Assembly (NCBI GenBank): GCA_947095535.1
Contig: OX352773.1
Span: 166,854,438 to 166,918,437 of the forward strand
From: Poecilobothrus nobilitatus
Lineage: Eukaryota > Arthropoda > Insecta > Diptera > Dolichopodidae
Reading direction: 5' to 3'
Length of the DNA stretch: 64,000 nt
Position numbers and translations under genes: made by a program. Below the pieces are notes generated by a model. The model worked only from the letters and a program-made list of their open reading frames with translations, made no database searches and was not told the origin of the DNA. Positions 12,151-23,224 of this stretch are shown here, piece by piece. How positions within the stretch are numbered: the stretch's first letter is position 1; each line of letters starts with the position of its first letter.

Positions 12151-13770
12151 AGCTATGGTTTAAGACATATATACATTTTATTAGATGTCTTTTATTAAAG
12201 TTTTTAGAATGCATGGGCACTGAAAAGATAAAGTTGATTTATTTTTTTGCCGCAAGGGGAAAAGTCGTAACGATGTTATATATGATTAGTTGATTAGTTT
12301 TCAAAAACAAAAGTTACGGTAAAAGGTCAGATTAAGTAATTAAGTTCAAATAATTTTGTATTGACAATAATTAGTAACTATATTTGTTTAATATTCCCTA
12401 TTTTTTATAATAGATAAATTCTTATCAGATTACCAATAGCAAATAAGTACGCATATAAGATGGTAATTGGTATTTTAGAAAATGTATCAAAATATTTTAA
12501 ACTCGTTGATTACTTATCAATTAGACTTAAACTTATCAATTAGGGTTTTACTTATTTAGACACACTTTCTTCCGGAAAAATAAAAAGAAAAACTAAAAGC
12601 TAAAATTAGGAAGGGAGGGAAATGTCTTTTCAACATGTAGACACTAAAGACTGACATACCAGATATAAATAGCTATAGAACATATAACAATCGATATATA
12701 ACTACTATTGTATATATATAAAGGCAGTTAAACAAAAAAGAAAATCTCTTAATTTTATAACTATATTTAAATTTGCGTCAATATTATCTACTTGGTTCTC
12801 AAACCAATTCATAGAATTCACTAATTATAGAAATTAATAAGAAAAGTTATGCCAATATGCAACACCTTTAAAACGGTACAAACGGTTTTCATCGGTTTAA
12901 ATTAATACAAATATTTAATATAGGTTTCATTTATTATTTATCAGTTATCTTGCGTAGAACAACAAAATTAAATTTTTGATGGAATTTAGAAATAAAGTCA
13001 CAAACAATTCTTTAATATACAACTCTAACCACTATTAATTGGTACAACTGTACAAGAATATATTTTACTTAGACAAGTTTTCAAGTTTTCATCAAATATT
13101 AATAGTAGTTAATATGGTACTTTTATTATACAGATCATAGTACTTTTTGAACGTTTATTACTTAAGTTTCAAAATGCTTAAACTTAAAAATTTAAAAACA
13201 ATTAAACAAAAAAAATGTATATATATATGTATTATAAAAGAATAACATGTATCTACTATGAAAACAAAATTGGTACGATTGGTACAGCAACTTAAAACAC
13301 AACTACAGTATATTGTGTTTAAACATCGTTAGCTTTGATAACTGCTTACATTCTTGCTGAGGCATTGTTGTTACGAGTTTCTGATATTCATCCAGCCTAA
13401 TAAGTATATTCATTCGTATAGATTTACCGTTTTTCCTTTAAACCTACCTCTTTGAATTGTAGATCATTTATAAGCTGATGTTTTATGATAATCAATAATA
13501 ATTCAATTGGATTAAGATTTGGGCTGAATTACGGCCAATATCAAACATCAAAATTATTATTTTCTAAACAGTTTCTTTAGTTTAATTATTTTAGAGCTGT
13601 GACATGAGGCTTCATATTAATAAAAAATTAATTTTTTATATCCCGTTATGTGTATCAAAAATTAAGTTAAATTATCTTCAAGAATGGTTATATGTATATA
13701 TATCTATTTTTTGAGCAATTATTGTACCATTTACAACATCTGGTAACCCTTCCAGTATATTTATTATTTT
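12151..13770. other. AT-rich intergenic stretch
   Basis: No coding-like island or RNA gene is visible. The sequence is non-repetitive at the scale that can be read by eye, apart from short TA runs. Confidence 0.5.
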
Positions 13771-13774
13771 TTGT

Positions 13775-14362
13775 TTTTCTACTACTATTATAAGGAGCAC
13801 AGAGCATTCATTAAATTATTTATTATTTGCATTTGATTAAGCTTCAGTTTCTGAAAATATTAATTTCACCGTTGATTACTCGCCTATAGCTATATTGTAC
13901 AAGATTATGAAATATAAATATTTTTTATTTGTATACGCCATCTATTATTTTATACAAGAACTAGGAGCCCTGTAGCTGGTGTGTAAGTGTATATTTTATC
14001 GTGGCAGACATCAATTACAAAAAAAATTTTGAGATAAAAAATTTCTTGATTCCAAAAGAAAACAAAAAAATCATGATTCTATATGTATGTTATATGTTAA
14101 TATAGATTTTGTAAAAGAAAATCGTATCCAAATAGTTATGTACTTGTATTCAAAACTTAGCGGAATGTCATAATACGTAGTGTGAGGCTGAAAACTACTA
14201 AATTATAATTATAGATTATTTTGATTTTATTTAATTATTCATATATGTCAAAAAAAAATCTATATAATTATTTTTGATTAATCTACAGAACCCAACTGGG
14301 GTTTGAACTTGTCAACTTTCGAATGAAACACCATTGTCTTAACAACTATACCGTTAGCTAAA
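13775..14362. repeat. Composite dispersed repeat, copy 2, ending in tRNA-like SINE head
   Basis: 13775-13975 matches the module at 11746-11945. 14154-14214 matches 3950-4011. 14275-14362 is a diverged minus-strand copy of the tRNA-Glu-like head seen at 12060-12150. The first copy lacks the middle block, so it could be an internally deleted version. This arrangement suggests one composite element present at least twice in the window. Confidence 0.5.
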
Positions 14363-15353
14363 ATTTTTCAAATATATTTAATTTTAAGTATTTTCAAGCC
14401 CAATAAATAAGCATTCAGACAATTTATATGACGCTTAACAAATATATCTATAGAATTGGTCTTAATATTCGACTTAATAAATTACATAGTTAAATAAAAT
14501 ATATACGTATGTGCACCAATTATTAGTGATTAAGACTTGTATATTATCGTCCTTTAAATTCATTTTTTTATCAATTTTTTTAATAAAAGAGAAGTTTTTT
14601 TTTCCTATACAACATACTAAATATAACTAAAAAGAAAATATATTTCCATTTTCTATTTACAATTTTCATTTAATATAAATATCATTAAAAAAAAAATTCT
14701 TTTTTTTTTTGAGAAAAGCTTACAAAACTTTGTGATTGAAAATGTTTGGCTTGTTTTTTATATATATGTTTTTCTTTTTTTCAATAGTTTCATGATTGTA
14801 AAAATTTTCTATTTTCATTTTATAGTTGTAAAGTATAAGAAAATAAATTATCTTTTTGTTTTCTATTAAGTTTTAATATTATTTCTATTATGATTTTCAT
14901 TTAAAGATATATCAGATAAAAACTAGTTATATATAAACAAATTCTTCTATCTATCTTAAATAAAGGAAAAATAAATATCGAGAAGAAACAAAGCATTTAC
15001 CTTACCTATATAATATATAAGAAATATCTATATAGCAAATAATTAAGTCATCTTTAATGAATTACTTGTAAAAGATGAAGAAGTTTTTTAATTAAACTTT
15101 ATCTCATATATTCTAATTATGATGTATATATTTTTTTTTTTTTGTAATATTCTGGTTTTTACTCAACATGTGTTAAAATACATAAATAACATATATATAA
15201 GAAAGAAAACTCATTATGTATATAATAATGTATAATATATATATATTATATAGTGTATATTTGAACTATATGATTAAAATTGAACTGTTGCTTTTTTTTT
15301 CATTTTCTTAAGTAATTCTTTTGTTTCTTTCTAATTTCTATTTATATACATTT
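14363..15353. other. AT-rich intergenic stretch
   Basis: Homopolymer runs and TA microsatellite (about 15195-15258). Nothing else that I can support. Confidence 0.6.
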
Positions 15354-15939
15354 GGTTTCCTGAAATAGAGCCTATTGACTTTATGTCATTGTCATATTTA
15401 AAATAAAGCCCTTTTTTGTGTTTTTAGTTTATTCCCCTGCCACATAAATGTCTCTCCTTTTCAGGCATGGCTGTAAATGTCGTAAGGGGCAATTATTCTT
15501 ACAACGTGTGTAGGATCCCAAACAACACTCTCTCGGTGTTTACATCGTATTTCATACTTTTACCCATAATTTCTTAATTTTTTTTAATTGAATTATTATT
15601 TTTCTGTTGTAGAACAACTAACTGGGAATATTTATATGTATATACGAGATCATAAACAGGAGGAGGTAATCATACTTGATTACAACTTTAAATTTAAAAA
15701 AATTAGAATTAAAATTTTATCAAAGTATACCTGTTTGAATATGTTTTGGACTTTATTTCATTTTAATTTTGGTTTTATTTCATTTTGAAAAAATGAAGTA
15801 AAGCCAAAATTAAAGATTTTATGATTTTGACTTTATTTCAAATATGCAATTAAAATATGCAATAAATTCAAATATGCAATAAAAATAAAATAAACGTGCA
15901 TTTTTGCTTTATTTTTTTTTGGCTTTATTTCAGGGAACC
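15354..15939. mobile_element. Terminal-inverted-repeat element of 586 bp
   Basis: The left end GGTTTCCTGAAATAGAGCC is matched by the right end GGCTTTATTTCAGGGAACC in inverted orientation, with 17 of 19 positions paired. Subterminal 'ctttatttca' and 'taaagcc' motifs repeat several times inside (15715-15935), as is common for transposase-binding regions. A clear target duplication is not visible. It contains a decayed SINE of family B at 15434-15568. There is no transposase gene, so it is a non-autonomous DNA element or a foldback element. Confidence 0.6.
15434..15568 (-). mobile_element. SINE family B, decayed partial copy nested in TIR element
   Basis: It shares with 46742-46933 the blocks TGCCACATAAATGT, 'ttcaggcatggctgtaaatgtcgtaag', ACGTGTGTAGGATCC and the 'cggtgtttac' segment, all read on the + strand. 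The 5' head with the A box has largely eroded ('acccataatttctt' remains). Its position inside another element shows that it inserted there, or was captured by it. Confidence 0.6.
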
Positions 15940-16250
15940 CATACAGATATTATATAATTAGTAAAGAATTTTTTGTTATTTAATAATAAGGTAACAATTT
16001 TATTTTATATATATAAAATATATTAAATATATTAAATTATGAAAAGTAAAAAATTAATATTAATATTATATAAAAATATGTATATATATACATATATAAA
16101 TATATTTTATAAAAATTAACCGGGAATATTTTACCCCTTAATTTACTCGAAACTCAAATATAAGAGAAAGCAAATAAAATGAATAAAATATATAATTTAA
16201 ATGTTAATAACTGTATAGCAAAAATTATGTATATATATAGATATATCTAT
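15588..16250. other. Interior and flank of TIR elements
   Basis: Up to 15939 this is the right half of the 586-bp TIR element. From 15940 to 16250 it is TA-rich spacer. The frame at 15588-15788 is translation of transposon DNA and has no recognisable product. Confidence 0.5.
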
Positions 16251-16610
16251 ATACAGGATGTTTCCAAATCGATGGTATTTTTTGAAATGAGTGATCGAGC
16301 ATATCGACACGAACAAAAAATTGTATTGGAGGGGTGGCCTATTCTGGACCATTTTCGAGATATGAGAGTTAAAGATGTTTTAGCGACTTTTCATAAAAAA
16401 ATATATAACTTTTGAAATTTACCCAACAGTTACAAAGTTATAAAGGGTCAAAATAATTAAAATGAAAAAATTATGTTTTAAATTCAATTTTCTTTTGAAA
16501 CATCCTGTATTTGGGGCACTTTTTATAGCATATTTCGAAACAACTTTTCAAACCCTATAATTAGTACCTATTTCAAGGAAGAAGACCATCGAGTCGGAAA
16601 CACCCTGTAT
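16251..16610. mobile_element. MITE with ACAGGATGTTTCC termini
   Basis: The left terminus TATACAGGATGTTTCC is mirrored by GGAAACACCCTGTATA on the right, giving inverted ends of about 16 bp with one mismatch. The flanks are TA-rich and compatible with a TA or TATA target duplication. An internal 'gaaacatcctgtat' at about 16496-16509 repeats the terminus. Another isolated terminus of this type occurs at 53162-53175. Elements with ACAGG(A/G)TGTTTC ends are widespread in insect genomes, from general knowledge. The frame at 16179-16415 is an accidental translation. Confidence 0.7.
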
Positions 16611-17220
16611 ATATATATCACAAAACAAAAAAAAAACAATAATCCCTTCCGTTGTTTAAATATTAAATCCTCTAGCTGCTATAAAAGTCATTTTCGGTTC
16701 ACTGATTTATGTTGAAAAAAACAAATTAATATAAAAATTATAAAAGTTTTTAAATTTTAATAATTAAAAGAAAAATTTAATTGTTTTCACTTTCGGCGAT
16801 ATGAGTTTGTCACATCTCGTACAAAAAAATTAAAAAAAAAAACAAAAACTTCTAATTTATAAACAGTATGATAATTAATTATATACAATGCTAAATTTAT
16901 TTAATGCAAGAATATTAACCAGCTGTGTTATAATCTACCTATAGTTTACTTTAGCTTTACTTTACCTTTGTAATTTTACAAAATGTAATTTTCATAAGGT
17001 AAATTTTGTAAAGTAGATTGATAAAGTTTTAAATTTTTTGTCATTTTAAAATATCTTTTGTTTTTATTTCAATTTTTTTTTAATGTTATATGTATATGTA
17101 CTGCATTTTTACTAACATCTTTTAGTTTAATATATATAAATCTTTTAAATATTAAAAGTACTTTGTTAGAATGAAGACAAAATCTTTATTCTATATTTAG
17201 AATCATTGTATATAAATAAA
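16611..17220. other. AT-rich intergenic stretch
   Basis: Contains a small inverted motif around 16975-17012 ('ttttacaaaatg...ttttgtaaagtag'). No coding-like island. Confidence 0.5.
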
Positions 17221-17229
17221 AATGCGTCA

Positions 17230-17475
17230 TTAGCTAGAGTTTCCCTAACATCCTTAGGTTACCTCGACAAAGTACTAAATTGTGCCTTACCCCTAATTGT
17301 CTCTCCGACTCCCCGTTGAGCTGCTGTAACACTACCTTCTCTTAACCAACCATTTCACTTTTGTATAACTTGTATAGGTAACAACACTTCTTCTATTGAA
17401 ATAAAAATTAATTTTGCCTCTTCCCAAAATATTCCAGATGCAGAACATAATTCCATCCTCTCATACATAGTTCCA
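17230..17475 (+). pseudogene. Decayed LINE fragment (Jockey/CR1-like C-terminal region)
   Basis: The block at 17377-17440 ('ggtaacaacacttcttctattgaaataaaa...cctcttcccaaaatattcca') aligns base by base with 23930-23990 of the LINE remnant at 23.2-24.3 kb. Conceptual translation around it (LTSLGYLDKV upstream and NTSSIEIKINF within) fits the region after the reverse transcriptase in Jockey/CR1-like ORF2 proteins. Frames are interrupted and no intact domain remains. The assignment rests on the local match, so the ends are uncertain. Confidence 0.45.
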
Positions 17476-18180
17476 TACATATAGTTCTTCTGATGACTAG
17501 AACATAGTTCTTCTAATGACTAGAACATAATTCTAAAATGTAGTTCCCCTCTGATGACAATAATGGTCCATTCTACAATTTTCAACTATTCAAAAATTAG
17601 CATTTTAAGTTAATTTTCTAATTTACTGTTCAACTAACATTTAGTATCACATTTCCCTTCTGCTTTCTCTGTCCTATTTAGCTAAACCTACATAAATAAA
17701 ATCCGTTCCTATATATTTAGTTAGCGTGTAAAAAAAAAGAACATATATAATATTTTTAACGTGTAGAATGTAAAGGCGTACCTTTAAAACTTTAAATATA
17801 TTTTTGAATGTTTTCAATTATCTTTTTAAAATGGAATAATTTAATCATATAACTTCATTTTCAGTTTAAAAGTATATAAACGATTAGATGCTATTTATAA
17901 CTTTTCCACACATTTAGTCCATATACGATTGACACATCCACATTCAGTCCATATACGATTCATTTTATCAAAATAACTAAGATGTTGGTTCAAATATACT
18001 CTCGTCTTAAAAATAATTTTTTATAAAGTTTATACAGTTGATTTTATAAAGGTTATACAGTTTTATAAAGGTTATAACAATAGAGTGTTTTCATAAAGAA
18101 AATAGCATCAGCATCATCATACCATTCGATGCAGAGTAAGTATGCTCTGAGTATGCTCTGATAAGATAGATGAATGAGTG
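17476..18180. repeat. Cluster of short tandem duplications
   Basis: Several independent local duplications sit close together: GTTCTTCTGATGACTAGAACATA-type units at 17483-17530, CAGTCCATATACGATT units at 17916 and 17945, 'ttttataaaggttatacag' units at 18040-18075, and TATGCTCTGA at 18140 and 18151. None is long enough to be a minisatellite. No gene is visible in the cluster. Confidence 0.55.
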
Positions 18181-19667
18181 TGATTTAGTAAATTAACAAC
18201 ACAGAACTAAATTCTAATCCATAAATGAAAAAAAAACTAATTTAAATGTTAGAAAGTAAATTATATAAAATTTCATCTTCTTATTTAAAAATTTATCTTA
18301 ACTTCATAATTCTAAATAAATTTTAAAATAATTTTTACAAACTTGAAAAACGCTGACTTATTTTATTCTTTTTAAATTTTGACAAATAGTAATTTTCTCT
18401 ATATGCTCGGAAATTTAAATAACGATCATAGAGATCATTCTCTAAGGAAGCGCACTTTCATTAAAAAAAATTAACACTTTTTTCACGTCCTAACTTCTGA
18501 GGTAAAAAATTAATACAAATTTTATTTTTTTTTGACAGCTCTTGTACTGCTCCGATTTATTTATGAAAACGCCCTTAAAGTTTTTTTTTTCTATTTTCTA
18601 TAGCACAATTTTCATTTAAATCACTTTAATTAAAAGTTTTATTTAAGTAATATACGTAAATAAGTTTAATGCTGTCAAGAGTCGTTTTTTTAACACTCAG
18701 CATGATAACAACAATTCTTTTTTTTTTTGTACACATTCCATATAAAATATTATAATATTTAAAATGATTTTTTCATTATCACGTGATTTAATGAGAAAAA
18801 AAATAGATAAAAGTAGTATATTAAACCAAATGTTTTTAAAGATTCACATTTTAAACTTGTTCTCTATAAACCATAAAATGAATTACGATAATTTTTTCAT
18901 AAAAAATTAATAGTTTCTGTGGGGGTTCATTTTAGGGAAACCCCATTTATTTCTTTAACAAAAGCTTTCATTTTGCCTTTTACAAATTTCATTTGATCTC
19001 AGGGTATATATACCTAAAATCAGTAAAATTATTTGAAAAATGTTGGTATGACATAACGGTAAATTTAAGTACAAAATACCAAAAAAAAATTATTAATTTG
19101 TAAACCTAGCAAAATATCCGATCGTTTGATATAGTTAAATTTTTCAAAACATAAAAGAATATTAGGAACATTATCATGAAGCTGAATCTTGTTATCATCG
19201 AGATGAAGCACCTAAGATTATACTTAATATAAAACAGTTGTATTTCAACATTTATTTTTCTATTTTTATAATTGATCTCTTTAAAGATATGTAGAAATTT
19301 TTTAAGCAAAAGAATAGACGGACGGCTTTGATCAACAGCCTAACAAACGCACAGAGTGAAACTAAAGATTTTTTTTTGAAAATGATGCTAAAAAAGAATA
19401 TTAGTTATATTATAATATTTTAATTTTAAAGCAACTTTAAATAAACAGTCAATTGAGGGCAATAAATTAAAATAAATATTGTCGTGAAATATCTGTTTTG
19501 TTTTTTAATAATCGGATCAACAAAAAAATTTTTGGAAAAAAAAAAATCTAAAAAACAAAACTGAAAAACCACAAAAAAAAATTAAAAAATATAAAACATA
19601 ACTAAATGCAAAAAAATTTCATGTAATTTATATCATAATTATATTATTACATTTTTCTAAAACTTGT

Positions 19668-19710
19668 ATACATATATATATATACATATATATATATACA
19701 TATATATATT
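19668..19710. repeat. TA/CA microsatellite
   Basis: Three runs of (TA)n separated by ACA interruptions at regular spacing, indicating a compound dinucleotide microsatellite. Confidence 0.8.
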
Positions 19711-20299
19711 TTTCTTTGCTTATTAAAAATAAACATAAGTATATAAGTAGTATTATAATATAAAGTCTACCGGAATTTTTTGTTTAGTTTCTGTCTTGCA
19801 TTAACAAATTTTAAGAAAAGGAAGAGTCCTAAACTCAAAGTTTGTAAGGACTTCCTTTTATCGACTTATATATCAAATTATTAAAAAAAAAAAAAAAAAA
19901 TTAACAAATTTTAAAAAAACTTTTTATAAAACTCTTTATTTTTTAAAATTCAAAACATCTATTAGTTGTAAGGGTTTTTCACCTATATTTCATTAATATT
20001 TCAAATCGTGTTTATGCCCCTCCTTAAGAATAAATTCATTTTAACATTTTTTTGAAAAAAAAAAAAAAAAACTTAAGTTATTCTATTTGTTAAAGAACCA
20101 AAGTTAAATTACCAATTTAAGAAAAAAATTTCCGATGGTTCCGAAAATATACAATTGCGTATAAACAGGTGTAAAAATTATATTATTTAAAATTCAAGTG
20201 TTGGTTATATGATTAAGTTGAAACCCAAAGATACCTCAATACTTACTAAGGTATAATAAGTAGATAGCTATATAGGTATATAAATATAAATAAAAAAAA

Positions 20300-20376
20300 A
20301 TATACATATATATATATATATATATATTGATATATATATATATATATATTGATATATATATATATATAGTATATAA
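20300..20376. repeat. TA microsatellite with TTGA interruptions
   Basis: A 77-bp TA array with two TTGA interruptions about 23 bp apart, so the array has itself been duplicated. Confidence 0.85.
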
Positions 20377-21556
20377 ATAAGATAAAAAATCATTTTCTTC
20401 GTGTCAGTATCATGTATTTTGTATCTTAAGTTTATTTAAATCTTATGAATTCAAATAAGGAACAAACGAAATCTTTGCTGTTTAGCTTAACAATTTATAT
20501 AAAACCTCGACAAGAAAAAGAAAAAAAATAAACAGGAGACTATAAAGAAAAGAAAATGAAAATAATAAGTAAAAAATCCCAACAAAAAAATATTTATAAA
20601 AAGAAAAAAAGAAAAGAAAATATTTGAACACTTTTTTTTTTGTTTTTCTTTTTTTTTTTTTTTTTTATTATTTTTTCCTTATGTCACACTTTACAGAGAC
20701 AAATGTACTTTTAGGATTATTGACTATTGTATTTGCAATTTATGTTCTTTTTATATATACATATATGTACATATACAATATATATACATATATTATATAT
20801 ATTTTATATTATTATTATATTACATGAGTTTAATTTTTACTTCAATTTCATTTTTCTATACAATTTATATTAACGAGATACAAAACTGAATTTTTTTACA
20901 TGAGAAAATAAGAAAACAAAAGAAAATTTATAATAATTATTTGTACGATACAAAATTTTATTATGTTTTCCAAAATTTTAAGTTAATATATTTTATGGGT
21001 TGATTTAATAAGCCTTTTATAAACCTGTGATTGAAAATTCGATATTTCGTTTAAAATTTAAAATTTGGCATGAGAAACTATTAAATATTGCAGCTTAAAT
21101 CTAATGTTAGTTATCAAATTTAGCTAGAAAGAGAATCAAAAGATCTAGATTATTGTTCTTGAGAGTTTTTTTTTTTTTTTTTAGATTCCATTGAATCAAT
21201 GGACAAAATTAAAAAGTAAATTAAATTTTTGGTAACATAAAGAGTCAAAAGTTTCTGTTTGCTATATATTTTCAAACCATTGATGAGATATAAAAATAAA
21301 TTAGGTATAGTTCAAACTATAGTATTAGTTACAGTTTTTTGTCTATATTTTATTATTTTCAGTTTCTAATTATAGGAAAATCGGCTATTAGTAAAATTAT
21401 AGAGTTTTATAATATATAACACTTCAAATTTTGAAGAAATTTCTTTATTTTATAACATTCATATGTACTTTGTTTATTATTGAAATTGTCCACCACTTTT
21501 TTTTTACTGAAATTTTCATATTTTAAATATGATTCTTATATTGAGTTTTTTCTATT

Positions 21557-21693
21557 TTAAAAATAAGTGACGCAATTACATCGCCATTTCGCACCTCCAA
21601 ACCATTGGTAATCTGATGTACTAAACACATAATCAACCACTTGAGGTGATAAATTTTTAATTTTCTTTAATTTGATTCTTTCTAAAATTATTT
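21557..21693 (-). CDS. Possible coding exon or fossil, minus strand
   Basis: On the minus strand an open frame of about 44 codons ends at TAA (21557-21559). It contains a compositionally complex stretch with text VVDYVFSTSDYQWFGGAK followed by WRCNCVTYF. This patch is clearly less AT-rich than its surroundings and its residues do not reflect homopolymers. A possible 3' splice site (ttttag|aa) precedes it at about 21690, and the GAT|GTAATT inside could serve as a donor. I do not recognise the product. It could be an exon of a minus-strand gene or a remnant of a mobile-element protein. The evidence is composition and an open frame only. Confidence 0.3.
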
Positions 21694-22080
21694 ATTTGAT
21701 TTCCGATATCCTTTTGATAACAACAAATTTTTATTGTTCTTGTACTAATTTGTAATTAAAAGTAAAAAGTATTTTTATATTTTTTTAATGTTTTGTAGAT
21801 TTAGGTAATAAAAGTATTTCAGATTTTTCTCAGAGACTAGTGGCACATGAAATTATGTACATCTGTTTTACACCTCATTTTGTGTACATTTCCTTTTACA
21901 TATGATTTTTTAAATTATAATTTTAATTACAAGATTAAAATTTTCCAAAATAATTACATTTTTTTTTAATATACAACCATATAACTACAACTCAAATACA
22001 TAATTACACAATGGATTTTGTATTTGGTTTTTTCGCCTAAAAGTATGCTACAAATTTTAATTTTACTAAGTCAATAGTTT

Positions 22081-22093
22081 TGAAATATGTTTT
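22081..22093. repeat. Target-site duplication, left, of SINE trimer
   Basis: TGAAATATGTTTT is repeated exactly at 22841-22853, directly after the tail of the third SINE copy. This brackets the whole array. Confidence 0.75.
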
Positions 22094-22101
22094 TGGGGGG
22101 G

Positions 22102-22380
22102 GGGGCTTCGGTAGCCTAGTGGGTAGGCGTGTGGCGTATTAACCGAAGGAGTGTAGGTTCGATCCCTGCACAGGTCGTAAGTTTTTTTCTTTACATACCC
22201 CCCTTACGACCTAATATAATGTAAATATATAGTATATAATATAAACAAAATAAATAATATTAGTATATAATTTAATAATAGTATAAAAACCTATAATGGC
22301 CTTAGTAGCCGATGGTTCAATAATATTGCACTACATTAATGTATGTAATATTAATATAAATAAATAAATAAATAAAATGT
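22102..22380 (+). mobile_element. tRNA-derived SINE family A, copy 1 (full length)
   Basis: The head starts GGGGCTTCGGTAGCCTAGTG, with an A-box-like TAGCCTAGTGGGTAGGCG and a B-box-like GGTTCGATCCC, as in an RNA polymerase III promoter. A family-specific AT-rich body follows, ending in a tail of AAAT repeats. The D-arm-like GCCTA/TAGGC pairing is preserved, but the 5' CTTCGGT pairs with ACCGAAG just ahead of the B box rather than with a 3' acceptor strand. It is the first unit of a three-copy tandem array and is separated from copy 2 by only a few bases ('tgttttt'). Confidence 0.85.
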
Positions 22381-22384
22381 TTTT

Positions 22385-22564
22385 GGGGCTTCCGTACCCT
22401 AGTGGGTAGGCGTGTAGCGTATTAACCGAAGGAGTGTGGGTTCGATCCCTGCACAGGTCGTAAGTGTTTTTTTTCTTTACATACCCCCCTTACGACCAAA
22501 TATAATGTAAATATATAGTATATAATATAAACAAAATAAATAATATTAGTATATAATTTAATAA
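22385..22564 (+). mobile_element. SINE family A, copy 2 (3'-truncated)
   Basis: It has the same head as copy 1, with changes in the first stem (CTTCCGT) and lacking the G of TAGCC. The body stops at 'tataatttaataa', where full copies continue with 'tagtataaaaacc', and copy 3 begins immediately. The abrupt body-to-head junction is what template switching or unequal recombination would leave. Confidence 0.8.
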
Positions 22565-22840
22565 GGGGCTTCGGTAGCCTAGAGGGTAGGCGTATGGCGC
22601 ATTAACCGAAGGAGTGTGGGTTCGATTCCTGCACAGGTCGTAAGTGTTTTTTCTTTTCATACCCCCCTTACGACCAAATATAATGTAAATATATAGTATA
22701 TAATATAAACAAAATAAATAATATTAGTATATAATTTAATAATAGTATAAAAACCTATAATGGCCTTAGTAGCCGATGGTTCAATAATATTGCATTACAT
22801 TTATGTATGTAATATTAATATAAATAAATAAATAAATAAA
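22565..22840 (+). mobile_element. SINE family A, copy 3 (full length)
   Basis: Full head, body and AAAT-type tail. It is joined directly to the truncated body of copy 2 without any spacer. The right target duplication (22841-22853) follows the tail. There are a few substitutions relative to copy 1 (AGAGGGTAGG, GGTTCGATTCC). Confidence 0.85.
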
Positions 22841-22854
22841 TGAAATATGTTTTG

Positions 22855-23220
22855 AAATAAAAGTCATTTTTAAAATAATGATTTAATAATTTTTAGTATT
22901 ATTGTTTAAATTCTTAATATTATTAAGTAATGAAAGTTAATAAAAAACTTTTTATTTTTCTTTTAATGGAATCTAATTTTATTAATTAGTTTTATATTTT
23001 ATTTCGGACCATTTTTTGAATATTAATTATTTCGGACCGTTTTTTTTTAATAAATAAATATAAATAAATAAATTTGTGTAAATATTTTAATTAATAAAAA
23101 TAATGTAAATGATATAAAATAACTTAATTAAAAATAGAATACAATAACAATTTCATAAATTTTTAGACTACAAAAAAGCAAAGGCAATACATAATTCATT
23201 AAAACTTTAAAATAGTTCTT
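22855..23220. other. AT-rich spacer between SINE trimer and LINE remnant
   Basis: Contains a near-duplicate TATTTCGGACC motif (23003 and 23030). Otherwise nothing supportable. Confidence 0.5.
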
Positions 23221-23224
23221 GAAA

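Larger units (their letters stand above)
18181..21550. other. AT-rich intergenic stretch with microsatellites
   Basis: Homopolymer-rich DNA without coding-like islands. It includes TA/CA microsatellite arrays at 19668-19710 and 20300-20376. Frames at 19106-19309 and 20624-20827 consist of Phe/Tyr/Ile-rich translation of low-complexity DNA. Confidence 0.6.

Noticed and set aside
12072..12293. 73-residue + strand frame starting in the 12-kb repeat
   Set aside because: It begins inside the antisense of a tRNA-like SINE head. Its first 25 residues are simply the translated repeat.
22102..22175. Functional tRNA gene
   Set aside because: A and B boxes are present, but there is no acceptor stem closure and the sequence continues into a repeated SINE body and tail.
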